Notes under the pieces: generated by a model | Told to the model about the DNA's origin: nothing | Database searches by the model: none | What the model saw: the letters and a program-made list of their open reading frames with translations, nothing else | Shown: piece after piece, positions 26,868 through 38,145 of the stretch | Layout: every line of letters begins with the position of its first letter | Position numbering within the stretch: the stretch's first letter is position 1 | Position numbers and translations under genes: made by a program | Origin: Seison nebaliae | Taxonomy: Eukaryota > Rotifera > Pararotatoria > Seisonacea > Seisonidae | Length of the DNA: 48,261 nucleotides | Assembly: GCA_023231475.1 (NCBI GenBank) | Contig: JALJEE010001568.1 | Span: 1 to 48,261, forward strand | Reading direction: 5' to 3'

Positions 26868-28152
26868 AGAATTCATCAACTAATTTATAGAGTTGCAATA
26901 ATAACTATTATTCTTATTAACAGTTTCCCATCTAACCTTCACTTAATACATCTCATCAATTAACTTTATCTAATGACAATAAATTGTAAAAAAAATAAAA
27001 AATTTCAAATTTTTCTTTCCTTCTGACAATGAGATTAATAATAAAAAAAGATTTATTCTGATAATATTTTTGTTCGTTTTATAATTAAAAATAATTAATA
27101 ATTAATAATAATTTGATGTTCTCTGTGTTTGATGATGATGCTGACGATTATTCATCGATATGAATAGAAAGTGATTAAGAAAACATGGAGAAAAAAGTAC
27201 AAGAATAAAAGAAATTTAGTTCGTATAAAAAAGGCATTTGATGTAGAATGGATAATAAATGATAAGAGTAAGAGGAGTAATGAAGTGGAGTGGAGTTGTT
27301 TAACTAGATATGAATAGAGAAAACGGAGAATTCGAAGATATCTCGAAATTTGACGATTAATATAAATATGATAACAAATAAATAAGTTTTTTTCTTCTTA
27401 TTCGTTCTCAGATAAGTGCCATTTTTTAAATAGATGAGTTGAAATGAAATGAGAAATAATACGTGAAAAAGAGAAATATATAAATATCGAAATCGTCATT
27501 CTAAATTCAATGTAATTGTTTCATTCTCAATTTTCCATTTGACAGAATGGGATCGATGTCGTCCCATTTGAATGATGATGGAACTAAAATAAAAGTGGTT
27601 ATCGTTGAAAGAAAAAAAGGATGGAGAAGAATTGGAACAAGAAGAATTCTTGAAAACAACAAGATTTGTAAAAGGAAATGGATGTCGACTAACGGAGTGG
27701 GCGAGATGTGTGTGCAAATTGTGAAAAATGAATTTTTTTAACAAGAAAATTCATGAGAAAAAATTGAAAAAAATAAAAAATGAAAATATATCGATTGCTC
27801 GAATTGGTAGATGAGGAATAGAAGAATTTGCGGTTTGAAATGAGTGATTTGCAAAAGAAGATGCAAAAGCAAATCGATGATTGTGGAAGTGAAGGAAAAA
27901 ATGAATAAAATTATTAGAAACTGTTCATTCGAATTTTGTTGTGTGAAATGGGAGTTGAAGAAGTAGGGGAAAAATAATAAGATTGATGAGATTCCATGAT
28001 ATTCGTATTTAGTATTAATTCTTCCGGAGCAAAGCAAAACGATATTTGTGGGAAAGAATCATCGAAAATATACAAAAAAGGAAAATTTAATTGTCATTCG
28101 AATTGAATTGAGTGAAAGCATGAAAATTTGGTGGGGATAAGTGGAATAGATG
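26868..28152. other. Convergent 3' flanks of CLASP-like and forkhead genes
   Basis: About 1.3 kb of AT-rich sequence with GA-rich patches on the plus strand. The open frames at 27496-27744 and 27738-28037 (minus) and 27547-27741 (plus) are low-complexity and show no family resemblance. Probably two 3' UTRs. Confidence 0.5.
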
Positions 28153-28307
28153 TTATCTATTCGAATTAATCAATTCCGCAAAACTGGGAAGAGTTTGTTC
28201 GTTTAAATTAAATGAATCCATTTCATCATTCATCAAATAATCGTTATATTGAGAATTGCGATGCATCGTTCCACAATTTCCATCAATATTATTGTTTGGA
28301 GGATGAA

Positions 28308-28341
<34 letters not shown>

Positions 28342-29292
28342 GTTGTTGTTTGTCACCGAATTCATCATATCGTCGGATTGGGCGGTGGATGTTCGATCGA
28401 AATTATATGACGATGATAAATCGGATGATAACATCATGGAATTGTTACCAAACAACTCGTAATTATCAGGTAGGAAGAGTGGATTAGATGGAGATCGAGT
28501 GTCTCCAATACTCGACATAAAATCGTCGAGTGGTGATTGTAAATCAGTTGTGGATAATTTATCGGTATCAAAAACATCTGATGGAAATGAATTTAACTGA
28601 TTATTATTCGACTGCTGATGATTCGTGTTGTTGTTGTTGTTGTTGATGTTATTGAGATTATTATTACAATGAGTAATGAGTGATGAATCGATAGATTGAT
28701 CGGTGACATTTGATGGTTCCATCGATTTTGGATGTTGTATTGGATCATTTGACATCAGATAATTATTATTAGATGTAGATTGGAGTGAGATGTGACGATT
28801 AAATGAAGATATTTGTTGATGTCGATTCGGTTGATCGTCAGTCGATTGTGATGATGTGATGATGGAGGAAGTACGATAAGATTCTGATTGTTGTGCCAAA
28901 TCGACGAGATTTGATGACATCGTTCGATGATTTGAATACGATGACGAATTGGGTTGAGAATAAGAATATGGATCATTCAAGAAATTTTGAGATGATAAAG
29001 GAACGGAAGATATCGGATTGTCTATCGATGTTAATAAGGAACCATTAAATTGACCGTTTCCATTTCCGTTCGACGATTTCTCATTCAATTGATCATATTT
29101 CATATTATTCGTTCTAACATTTGGATTCTGATCAAAATTCTTATTCTCAATTTTAATTTTCGATTCCATATTATTCTTATTAACATAATTAATGTTACCA
29201 TTGTTGTTGTTGTTGTTGATGGTTTGATATTGTGATGAATTATTATTTGATAATTTTGTTCCATTAGAATAATTTGAATTATTTATCGAATA

Positions 29293-29339
<47 letters not shown>

Positions 29340-30993
29340 GATTTGTTGATTTGGATGAATTGATAGATGTATCATGTTGAGTGAGAAGATTATCTCTCCT
29401 ATGTATTATTCGATATTGCTTCTCTTGTTGCTGATGTCGATGGAAATCGGATCGTGAAAATCCATGCTCTTCATCAGAACTTAACGACAATAAATCTTCA
29501 TCATCATCACCAGATTCCGGATCACTGAATGGTAAAGGATCAACACCAATCCTACCTCTCATTTGTGAAGGATTGTTGTTCATGTACAACGAATTGACCC
29601 TCGTCGACGGTGAGGTGGTGACGGGGATGGAAATTGATGATTTATTAATAGATGATTGACAATTAATATCATCTGAATATTTTCTCATCGATATCGATTC
29701 ATTTCCATAATCATTCGTAGAATTGAGAAGAGAAACGGATGAATTCGATGGTTTCCTTATTGATTCATTTCGACAATTCTTCAATTTCATCGACGATGAC
29801 GTTATCACATTATTTGAATTGGACGTATTATTATTATTATTATTTTGTTGTTGTTGTTGTTGTTTTCTCGCTTTGAATGGTGATGATAATTTAGTTGAAT
29901 GATGCATCACATTCTCTGCTGGTACTTGTGATGTTATATTCATTTTTCCAGATTTCATCAAATTCAATAATTCCGGTTGAGTCATTGAGAGACGAAGAGC
30001 GTCATAAAAATCTTCTTGTTTATCAGAAAATATACAATCGATAATACATGACATTGTCGGTTTAATTTTCCAGACGTGTACAGATTTCCGACCGTTTCCT
30101 GGTGACATACTCACTTCGAATTTATCAAAACTCTTTCCCACCGACAAATTATGACGAATGGCATTCTTCCATGTACCTTGTGCTGATTTGAAATGAGAGA
30201 AATTGTTTGAGAAGAATGAATAAATTTCTGACATAGTCAAATATCCTTGTTTGCTATTATGGAGAGCAAGAGCTATCATTCCATTATAAGTGATTGGTGG
30301 ACGAGCAACACGTCCATTCTCATTATGAGGCAATGGTGGATCAAATGATCGATTCGATGTGGAATTTGAATGAATAGTCGATGTCGATAATGGTTGTGTC
30401 AACATATTTGATGAATTTGATAATTTAGTTCCCGATGTTGTTGTTGTTGTTGTTTGTGTTCGATATGATGATGTTGAAATAAAGACGGATGTTGGTACAC
30501 CACCAAACGATGACGTTACTAAGAGAGAAGTGGTGGTAGAAGATGGAGAAGAGGATGTCAGATATTTATCATCAACAATCATTTTCCTGGTGGGATCACA
30601 ACTCAAATAATTCGTTGTTGATGTTACAGTTGATGTGGATATTCCATTAAAATCATTAAAATTCTTCTTTGCTCGTTTGGCTCGTGGTACATTGGTTTTA
30701 TGATTGGAGGGGATGAAATTGCCGTTAGATTGAGAGAGTTTCGTTGGATTAAATGACGATCGTTTCTGCAATTCATCTGATGGTGGACGATTGAATGAAT
30801 GATCACCATTCTTCTCCATCAAATCATTTTTGGAGAATTGATTATTCTTGAGAATATAGACGTGATTCTTCTTTATGAGATAAGTTTCACCAGGTGGAGG
30901 AACATACGATTGTGGCACTTTTACCAATTGCTCCTTATACATTTCATCTGAATTCTGATCCGTCGACATTATCTTATTATGATTATTCAATAA

Positions 30994-31028
<35 letters not shown>

Positions 31029-31668
31029 TTTGATGATTCATTGAAGTTGTCGTGATTGTTGTTGTTGTTGTTTGGTGGATAGTTGTGGTTGAATTTGAAG
31101 AAAATAAATTATTATTCATTTTTCTTTCACATTTTATTTGATGATTATTAAACGGTCGATTAGTATTATTCGGATGTTGTTGTTGTTGTTGTTGTTGTTG
31201 TTGTGATAATGTTGTATCCACATTATCGAATGGTGATGTTCGTCGATGATCGTCAGAACAACGACCATTTGATCGATTGGAGAATGGACTAGGATAACTT
31301 ACCGGAACTCTTTGATTCGTCTCATAATAATCAGGATATATTCCATTTTTCGTTATTGAACTATCAAATGAATTCGAATGATATATACCACTGTTATTGT
31401 TGTTGTTCATGATTAGATTTCCATTCAAATGATTATTATTAATTAAATGTTCATTCATATTCATATTTCCATTGTTCATCATGTTATTGTTGTTGTTGTT
31501 GTTATTTGTTCGTTGATATCCATTTCGTTTATCATCATAATACGAATTGGTATTTGATTGCCATCGATTACACATTCGTTGAGTTGGTGATGTGGTTGCT
31601 GTACCGGTTAACGGTTCTTGTTTCACTTTATTCATCGACTTCTGATTCATATCCATTGATTGAAGCAT
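28153..31668 (-). CDS. Forkhead-box transcription factor, FOXN1/4-like, single exon
   Basis: A 1171-aa intronless frame. The forkhead domain spans about residues 453-540. It begins RPPITYNGMIALALHNSKQG, continues LTMSEIYSFFSNNFSHFK and has the recognition helix GTWKNAIRHNLSVGKSFDKFE, ending GRKSVHVWKIKP. The MSEIYSF and S-F-KFE wording and the GRK-x-WKI end are closest to FOXN1/FOXN4/Jumeau, though ITYNGM replaces the usual YSYxxL. Outside the domain the protein is low-complexity: many poly-N (coded by uninterrupted AAT), poly-Q (CAA), S/T-rich stretches, and one acidic cluster (DPESGDDDEDLLSLSSDEE) of the type used as transactivation regions. It should be a nuclear DNA-binding regulator. Subfamily assignment is by eye and could be wrong, but forkhead identity is firm. 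Confidence 0.85.
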
Positions 31669-32448
31669 CTTTCACTAATTTCAATCAATTCATTTCCGTT
31701 TATTTTCGTCTTCCCAAAAGAAACTCACTCCGCTCAACAATTCCACAGGAATATTATTTGATTTGTTCGAAAAATAACTTTCTGACAAGAATGCGTTACA
31801 AATTCATTTTCATCCCTCACTCTTCTACTTTCACTTCATAAAATAAAGAAACATAAAAAAAATTAATTTAAATAATTTCTTTAAATAACAAGAAAAGAAG
31901 ATCCAAAAATTTATTCAAGTAGAATTACTATAAAAAAATGCAGATCCCAAAAAATTATTACAGAAAATTCATTCAAACAAAGAGGGAATTTCAGAAAGCA
32001 CAAGATACAAATCGTAATTAAATTTTTCCTAATGAGATAATGGAATTAAAATCCGTCAAATATTCCATTGACAAAATTCCATCCGATTCCACCTGATAAT
32101 TTAGTCATCTAATCCAATCATGGACTACATATAAATCCTCATTCATTTCACATCGAACAGTTGGAATCAAATCACTTTCGCCCCATCATTAACATACAAC
32201 GATAAATGATGTGCACAAAAAAAAATCGTACATCCGTATTTAATTGCAATTTAATTTCACATACGGCTAAATAACTACGATCGACTGTTGTTGTTGTTCA
32301 TCGGCGAATCAGTCTCTCATTTTATCTCTCTTTACCATTCTCGCTTTTATTTCAAATTCGAATATTTGGCTTAGTCAAATCAACGCTGTTAGCAGTGCAT
32401 CTCAACCTCAATTATTTTGAACGTTCAATTTTTATTTACTTCTTTTCC
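31669..32448. other. Divergent upstream region
   Basis: 780 bp between the start of the forkhead gene (minus) and the small mitochondrial-type gene (plus). It should contain both promoters. A short TTG repeat (around 32286-32300) is the only pattern noticed. Confidence 0.5.
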
Positions 32449-32962
32449 ATGATGCCGATTGCGAGACAATCGACGAAATTATTTCGTCCAATTATCCAAA
32501 GTTAAATATCATTACATTTATATTCATCATTCTCCTTCTTCAGATAAGCAATTAGTTAAGAGTTTCTGTATATCCTCTACACTCAACGGAGGTGATCATC
32601 ATGATCGCGAACCGTTATTAGTCGATTTGCAACATAAGAGTACTATGGATTATTTGGCAGCACCATCAGTTCATCATCATTTTGAAAATATCTTCTATTT
32701 AATTTACATTTATTTAGGGATCGTGGAAGAAAAATTATGATACTAATCAAAAAATCTACAATTTACTTTTCATTGGTGGTGTTGGTGGATTAGTTGGAAC
32801 GATGTTATTCGTTAGTCTTATTTATCTTCTCCTCTTTATTTAATTAATTTAATTAAGTTTTATTCACAAAATTTATTCGATTGGAATTGGAATCCCGGCA
32901 AATCCATCATCAAAAATAAGGATTTCCCTGGAGCGAAATATGTAGATGCGAAAGAAGAATAA
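32449..32962 (+). CDS. Small mitochondrial-type single-pass membrane protein
   Basis: Four exons (32449-32500, 32544-32668, 32718-32810, 32858-32962) sum to 375 nt, 124 aa. The N terminus MMPIARQSTKLFRPIIQNK is basic and free of acidic residues, as in mitochondrial presequences. Residues KSTMDYLAAPSGSWKKNYD lead into one membrane helix, LLFIGGVGGLVGTMLFF, and a short polar tail ending VDAKEE. The pattern MDYLPxPxGSWxxxYxxxxxKYN followed by a TM helix is what I remember from the small insect/nematode family labelled deltamethrin-resistance prag01, thought to be a respiratory-complex accessory protein. That assignment is tentative. The exon structure is well supported by frame closure. Confidence 0.65.
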
Positions 32963-33196
32963 GTTCGTGAACATATTTGAGAGTAGATTCATTTCATAAT
33001 TTTCACTTAATAATAAATTGTGTTATTTAGAATAAATTGAAAGAAAGAATTTTTAGAATTTTTAAAAATAAAAATATTTTAAAAAAATTTTCCCGTTTTT
33101 TCCAAAATCCAAATTTTATTCTTTGAAATAATTTCAATTTAGATTATTGTTTAACATTAATATATTAGGATGTTATATTAAGAATTTTATGAGAAT

Positions 33197-33985
33197 TTAA
33201 GGTTGTTTAGAATCGTAGACGAATTTATCTTGAGCGAGTAAATGTTCGGAACCTGATTTGACGACGAAAGCGAATAAAGGAGCTGCTTTCTTTTGTTCCA
33301 TCTTTTCCAGTTTTCTTATTGTTTCTGATTCGATTCGGAAATAATTCTTTACAATATTCTCCGTATATTTCGAATAAATATAAAGTGACGTAACTCCAAT
33401 AAAAAGGACTATGCCGATGAGGAGACAAATTATATAAAATATCGTCACAAAATTATCGGTCACGAGATGTCGTTCAAACTCTTCCGAATCAGCATAAACA
33501 TGAATCGTATAGGAACATCTCTCCGTTGGTTTGTAAGTCAACCAACAAAGTATTTCTAACGTATCTCCGGGACCTAATTGAAACGACAAAATTTTCCATC
33601 AAAACGGAAAAAAAACTTAAATTTAATTGAGAGTAGGCTGGTGGTGAACAACTGATTTCAGATGACGCATCAGTTATCAATCCTGGAAAGACAATTAATT
33701 CCTTCTTAACGTTTTTCTTCTTATTTTTCATCTAATTTAGTGAATTTATCGGAATTAATTTCAATAACAATCGACAACTTTAATCAATTCATCAGGAATA
33801 TAAATTTTGGAAGAATTCATCACTTCTTTCATCGAATAAATTTTCAATTTCTTCGATTTTATTGGCAAGATGTTCGACGGATCAATATTAATATCAGGCA
33901 TACATTTCAACAGTTTGTTCGTATAAGACGAGCACGATGGAAATAAAGCATATGTGAGAATTATATAAAATAATTGAATAAACAT
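33197..33985 (-). CDS. Single-pass type I membrane protein, unknown family
   Basis: Three exons (33985-33779, 33731-33617, 33573-33197) give 232 aa. A signal peptide (MFIQLFYIILTYALFPSCSS) leads a luminal/extracellular part of about 120 residues with a beta-rich look (SPGDTLEILCWLTYKPTERCSYTIHVY). One transmembrane helix follows (FVTIFYIICLLIGIVLFIGV) and then a basic tail of about 65 residues with a short predicted helix (ETIRKLEKMEQKK). The Cys pattern (C in SCSPP, LCW, ERCSY) would allow one or two disulphides. No named family recognised. Its start lies 255 bp from the RPL32 start on the opposite strand, so the two may share a promoter. Confidence 0.7.
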
Positions 33986-34240
33986 CAGTTGGAAGTTATA
34001 AGTCGAAAATTTCTTTGTCTCTCTCTCGAAACTTTTGAGGAAAAGGAAACAAAAAAATTTTATTTTTCATTCAAATTTTCAAATTCTTAACAACAACAGT
34101 TAAGAGTGGTGAGCTTTTATTTTTCCATTTCACTTAACTTACATTATCGAACAAGATACAGAGTACTGAAAATTCATAAATTTCTTTCCATTTTTCCAAT
34201 AGACAATAGACTCATTGTTGTCATTATTAATTGAACAACG

Positions 34241-34697
34241 ATGACGATAATTAAAGCAAACAAGCCTAAGATATTGAAGAAACGAACGAAAAGATTCATT
34301 CGACATCAGAGTGATCGATATGTTAAAGTGAAACCGAATTGGAGGAAACCAAAAGGTATCGATAATCGTGTACGACGACGATTCAAAGGTCAATACAAAA
34401 TGCCTAACATCGGCTACGGTTCCAACAAGAAGACGAAATATATGTTGCCTAATGGATTCCGAAAAGTTCTCGTCAATAATATCAACGTTAAATTTTATTG
34501 TTTACGAAAATTTTTTCAATTTTATATATTATTCTTAGGAACTTGAAGTATTGTTGATGCACACGGGTAATTTTTGTGCGGAAATCGCTCACACAGTTGG
34601 CAGTGTGAAAAGGAAAGACATCGTCAGTCGAGCCGAACAATTAGGCATTTTCGTCACAAACGCCAACAGTCGTTTACGTCGGGAAGATAATGAATAA
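34241..34697 (+). CDS. rpl-32: 60S ribosomal protein L32 (eL32)
   Basis: Structural protein of the large cytosolic ribosomal subunit. Two exons (34241-34486 and 34539-34697, phase 0) give 134 aa, against about 135 in animals. Family blocks are almost intact: [58 protein letters not shown], then after the intron ELEVLLM and the conserved end RLRREDNE. The 52-bp intron begins gttaaa and ends cttag. This gene is a good anchor for the splice-site consensus of the window because the junction is fixed by the protein alignment. Confidence 0.98.
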
Positions 34698-35039
34698 TTT
34701 ACTCTTCATTATTTCTTTTAAAAATAAAAATTTCGTTCAATCTTATAATTCTAATTAAATCCTAATTTATTTTTTAGATTTTAGGCAATAATTTTTTTTG
34801 TTTATTTTTTTAAAAATTTTCCCACAATTTTTTTTTGGTTAATTATTAGGCAACTATTTTGAATGTTTAATATGATAATCAGTTAATGATAAGATATTAT
34901 GTTATGTTATTTGAATGTGAAGCTTGATTCCATTAAATTTTTGTTCTATTTAATTTTCCTAAAGAATTTAACTTTCCAACACGAAAGGAATGGATTAGAT
35001 AATTATTTGTTTTTGTTTGTCTTTTTCTTTTGATTTGTG
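34698..35039. other. Short intergenic gap
   Basis: RPL32 3' UTR and the start region of the next gene. T-rich, no other signal seen. Confidence 0.5.
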
Positions 35040-36779
35040 ATGATATTAATTGTGGAAAAAGAAGACAGTTACCATGTGGTGGGTAATGCATATAACGGGA
35101 AGGAATTGTACGAATTAATCGTTAAGAACGAATATATGAAACATAGAGCACGGGAATGGAGATCAAGAAAACCGTTCCAATTCCGTTCGTTCCATGAAAA
35201 ACAAGGATTATTGTATGTAGTGCAGAATGATTATGTTTTTGTTCATATCCCTTTAAATTATTCATATTGTGAATTAAATGATCGTTTGGGAGAGGAACGA
35301 TTAAATTCGTTTGATGATTATTCTGATTTGATGAATCGTTATAGTTACGAGAAGATTCAGTCGATGAGAAATGATTCTCATCATAATCTATTCATCGATA
35401 AAGTGAAGAATGATATAAATACATCAATTCCCAGATATGTAGCATCAGATGAAGCGACGACTTGTCATATTATTCTCTTCTATTCTCCGATTATTCATTC
35501 GATTTCACTTGCTCATCTCGATGGTTCTTATACGATGGAAGATGTCATTTATGAATCATTGATGAGTTTCCATCAGAAATTCGCAATCGATTTAAAGAAT
35601 TTCATTCATTCATATCAAACTGATGATAATTCGAATGAGGAAATCATTCGACGATTCTTATCATCGACTAAATTGAAAAAAGAAATTCAACAATTCTTCC
35701 CCAGAGATCAACGTTCACATCGAATGAAACGATATATAGAGAGTCGATACAAGAAATTAATCGAATTTAATGAAGAAACATCGAAATCGAACAAACGGAA
35801 TCATTTCGATCTATCCATTCGTTCCGTCTACAGGACGTGGACGATGAGAGAACGAATGAGAATTATCAGGAAAAATATTTACGAGAAATTATTGAGAAAT
35901 TTGAGAATTCTCATTGAGAATTTTCTCGGGAAATTAAACGATCGACATCATATATGGAATGAGAAGAGATTTATGAAGAAAATTCAAGAAATTCTCTTGA
36001 GAGACAACATGAAATTGAACGAACTTGAATGTTATTTAGTTTTCGTGTTAATTCTCTTCAATCTCATCGAAGAAATCACTTCTGGTCTCACCATTCACAC
36101 TTACATCGCTGGTGGTTTCTATCACGATGAACGTAGCCTCAAATTAAGTTTCTCCTTACTCTCAGCACTTCATTTATACGATGAACGTTTCTTCCTCAAA
36201 CTATTTGTCTGTTCCGATCTCAATTCAAATCGAATAGAAAAAAATTCAGATTCCGTTTATTTTCCATGTGTTTCTGGTCTGTTGTTTGATGTGAAAGAAG
36301 GAAATATTATGTCCACACTAATTCAAATATCACAACCGATTATTAATGAGAGAATTTATCGGAAATATTATCAAAATCCATCGATCTCTTCATGGATCTC
36401 TCATTCCGCTCTACTTAAATTACCATCGATTAATCTTAATGACATCTCGTCATTGACTGATCGTTATTCAGATTATGAATGGGTTGATGATAAACAATTA
36501 TTATCCGCTATCTCCACTTCACCCGAACAAGAAGCGCCACATTTTGTCGAAGCACTTCACCATATGAGACGATGGTTGAAGAAATCGGTACAATTTTATG
36601 AGAATAACAATTTCATCAATCTCAAACAATTGAAAGACTCCACCACTTCCATTACAGCTCCATCCGTCACCTTCAACTCGAGAGTGGTTGTTCCTGATCT
36701 ATATTTAACTTTAATCGACGGCAATTGGACAAGAACATCACCTCCACTCTTCAATCAAGCAACTCAATGTAATTTATAG
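35040..36779 (+). CDS. ntan1: Protein N-terminal asparagine amidohydrolase (NTAN1) with large insertions
   Basis: NTAN1 deamidates N-terminal Asn to Asp, feeding proteins into the Arg/N-degron pathway. The frame from ATG 35040 encodes 579 aa in one exon. Family blocks: EKQGLLYVVQ; SDEATTCHIILF with the catalytic Cys at about residue 142; LAHLDGSYTMEDV; TYIAGGFYHDERSLK; and near the end DDKQLLSAISTSPEQEAPHFVEALHHMRRWLKK, closely like the human ISTSPLAEPPHFVEHI block. Human NTAN1 is 310 aa. The extra length comes from about 70 residues between the QGLLYV strand and the catalytic Cys, and about 165 basic, helix-rich residues between SFHQKF and LTIHTYIAGGF. The insertions are open in frame and lack stops, so they look coding rather than intronic. 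GTG at 35037 is not needed as a start. Confidence 0.9.
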   Translation: MILIVEKEDSYHVVGNAYNGKELYELIVKNEYMKHRAREWRSRKPFQFRSFHEKQGLLYVVQNDYVFVHIPLNYSYCELNDRLGEERLNSFDDYSDLMNRYSYEKIQSMRNDSHHNLFIDKVKNDINTSIPRYVASDEATTCHIILFYSPIIHSISLAHLDGSYTMEDVIYESLMSFHQKFAIDLKNFIHSYQTDDNSNEEIIRRFLSSTKLKKEIQQFFPRDQRSHRMKRYIESRYKKLIEFNEETSKSNKRNHFDLSIRSVYRTWTMRERMRIIRKNIYEKLLRNLRILIENFLGKLNDRHHIWNEKRFMKKIQEILLRDNMKLNELECYLVFVLILFNLIEEITSGLTIHTYIAGGFYHDERSLKLSFSLLSALHLYDERFFLKLFVCSDLNSNRIEKNSDSVYFPCVSGLLFDVKEGNIMSTLIQISQPIINERIYRKYYQNPSISSWISHSALLKLPSINLNDISSLTDRYSDYEWVDDKQLLSAISTSPEQEAPHFVEALHHMRRWLKKSVQFYENNNFINLKQLKDSTTSITAPSVTFNSRVVVPDLYLTLIDGNWTRTSPPLFNQATQCNL

Positions 36780-38145
36780 TTTTATCCAAATAAAATTTTT
36801 TTTGCTTATTTAAATATTCTGAAATTCTTTAATATTTCATTCTATGTCGGTTTTGTTGGAAAAAAATATCGGAAATTTTTTTTCAGTTTTGTCCTAAAAT
36901 TGTTTCTTTGAAATTTTTCAATTTGTTCTTTGATTTGATAAGAGAATTGATAAATTTGTTTTATGAATGAATCATTGATAAATGGCATCTATACGTGAAG
37001 AAGAAAAAAAAGGAGAAGGAATTGGGAAAATAAATAGATTTTAATATAATATTTAATATATTCCTTTTCTACGATCGATTATTGATCGAAGAATTTAAAT
37101 AAAGAATTATGTTCGTCCATTAACATAGAAAAGGAATCATGAAATTTCTATTAATCTTCTTCGCGAGGAAAAAAAAATAAATGAATAAACCATTCAAATT
37201 CCTGAGGAAATTGAAAGAATATAAATATTTTTTTTGGATTGGGATATAATTGGGAGAAAGAAGATAAAATGAGAAATATTCGAACTGTTTGAGAATATAT
37301 TAAAGTTAACTCTGCAAAAAGAAAGGAAACGAAAAAACAAACTGATTTGCAACTGATAAGAAGACGAACGAATTTTATCAGAAGAAGATTTAATGAAGAA
37401 GAAACATTTAACGAAAAGAAGACAGAAAGTTAAAAATTTTTCTTTTTTTTGTTGATTAAAACGAATAAATAAAATAAACTGGAGAGAGGAAGAAGAAAAA
37501 AGAAAGTTTAACGAAGAAACGAACAAACAAAAAAATAAATAAATTAATAAATAAAAATAGACTCGAAATGATAAAAGAAAAAGTTCTTCACTCTTCACCA
37601 TCGTTCTGGTGTCGATAAAATGTGTGTGAGGACATGTAAATGTCATTTTTGAAAAATGATTTATCTTTTCTTTCCCATCAATTCCTTTTTAGAGAATTGA
37701 TGTTTTTGAATGATGATGAAAAGAATCGATTGAATTGTTATCGATCGATTAATGGAGGAAGAATTAACAAGAAATTAATTTCGGATCAGAATGTGAAAGA
37801 TAACGAGTTTGTTTTTGTTTTTGTTTTTGTAGAGAAGAGAGGAAATTGAATAAAAGAAGATTATTATTATCATAAAAAGAAAGAAGAATAGAATTCTTGA
37901 CTGATAACAATAATGAATAAAAATAAGAAACAAAATTTTAACAGATAAATAATATGATTCGACATTGTCAAAATTTAACTTAATTGAATTTGTTGAAAAA
38001 GGAAAGAATGTTGACACTTCCTCACTGCCGTTTCTCGTTCACACTCCAATTTTCACAATTCCCTAACAAAATGTGTAACGTGGGTAATTTGTGAAAATTG
38101 TGTATGTGTGTCTGTTTCTACGTGTTTAGGGGAGAATGTGAAATC
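36780..38145. other. Intergenic with a strongly purine-rich strand
   Basis: About 1.4 kb between NTAN1 and the 3' end of the Brat gene. From roughly 36990 to 37580 the plus strand is overwhelmingly A/G, so the minus strand shows a long low-complexity S/F-rich frame (37194-37646) that I do not treat as a gene. No RNA gene or transposon recognised. Confidence 0.5.

Noticed and set aside
28212-28487. Plus-strand frame with a poly-Tyr run
   Set aside because: It is the antisense reading of the poly-N tract in the forkhead gene.
37194-37646. 150-aa minus-strand frame rich in S, F and L
   Set aside because: It comes from the purine-rich plus strand, has no domain pattern, and lies in a low-complexity spacer.
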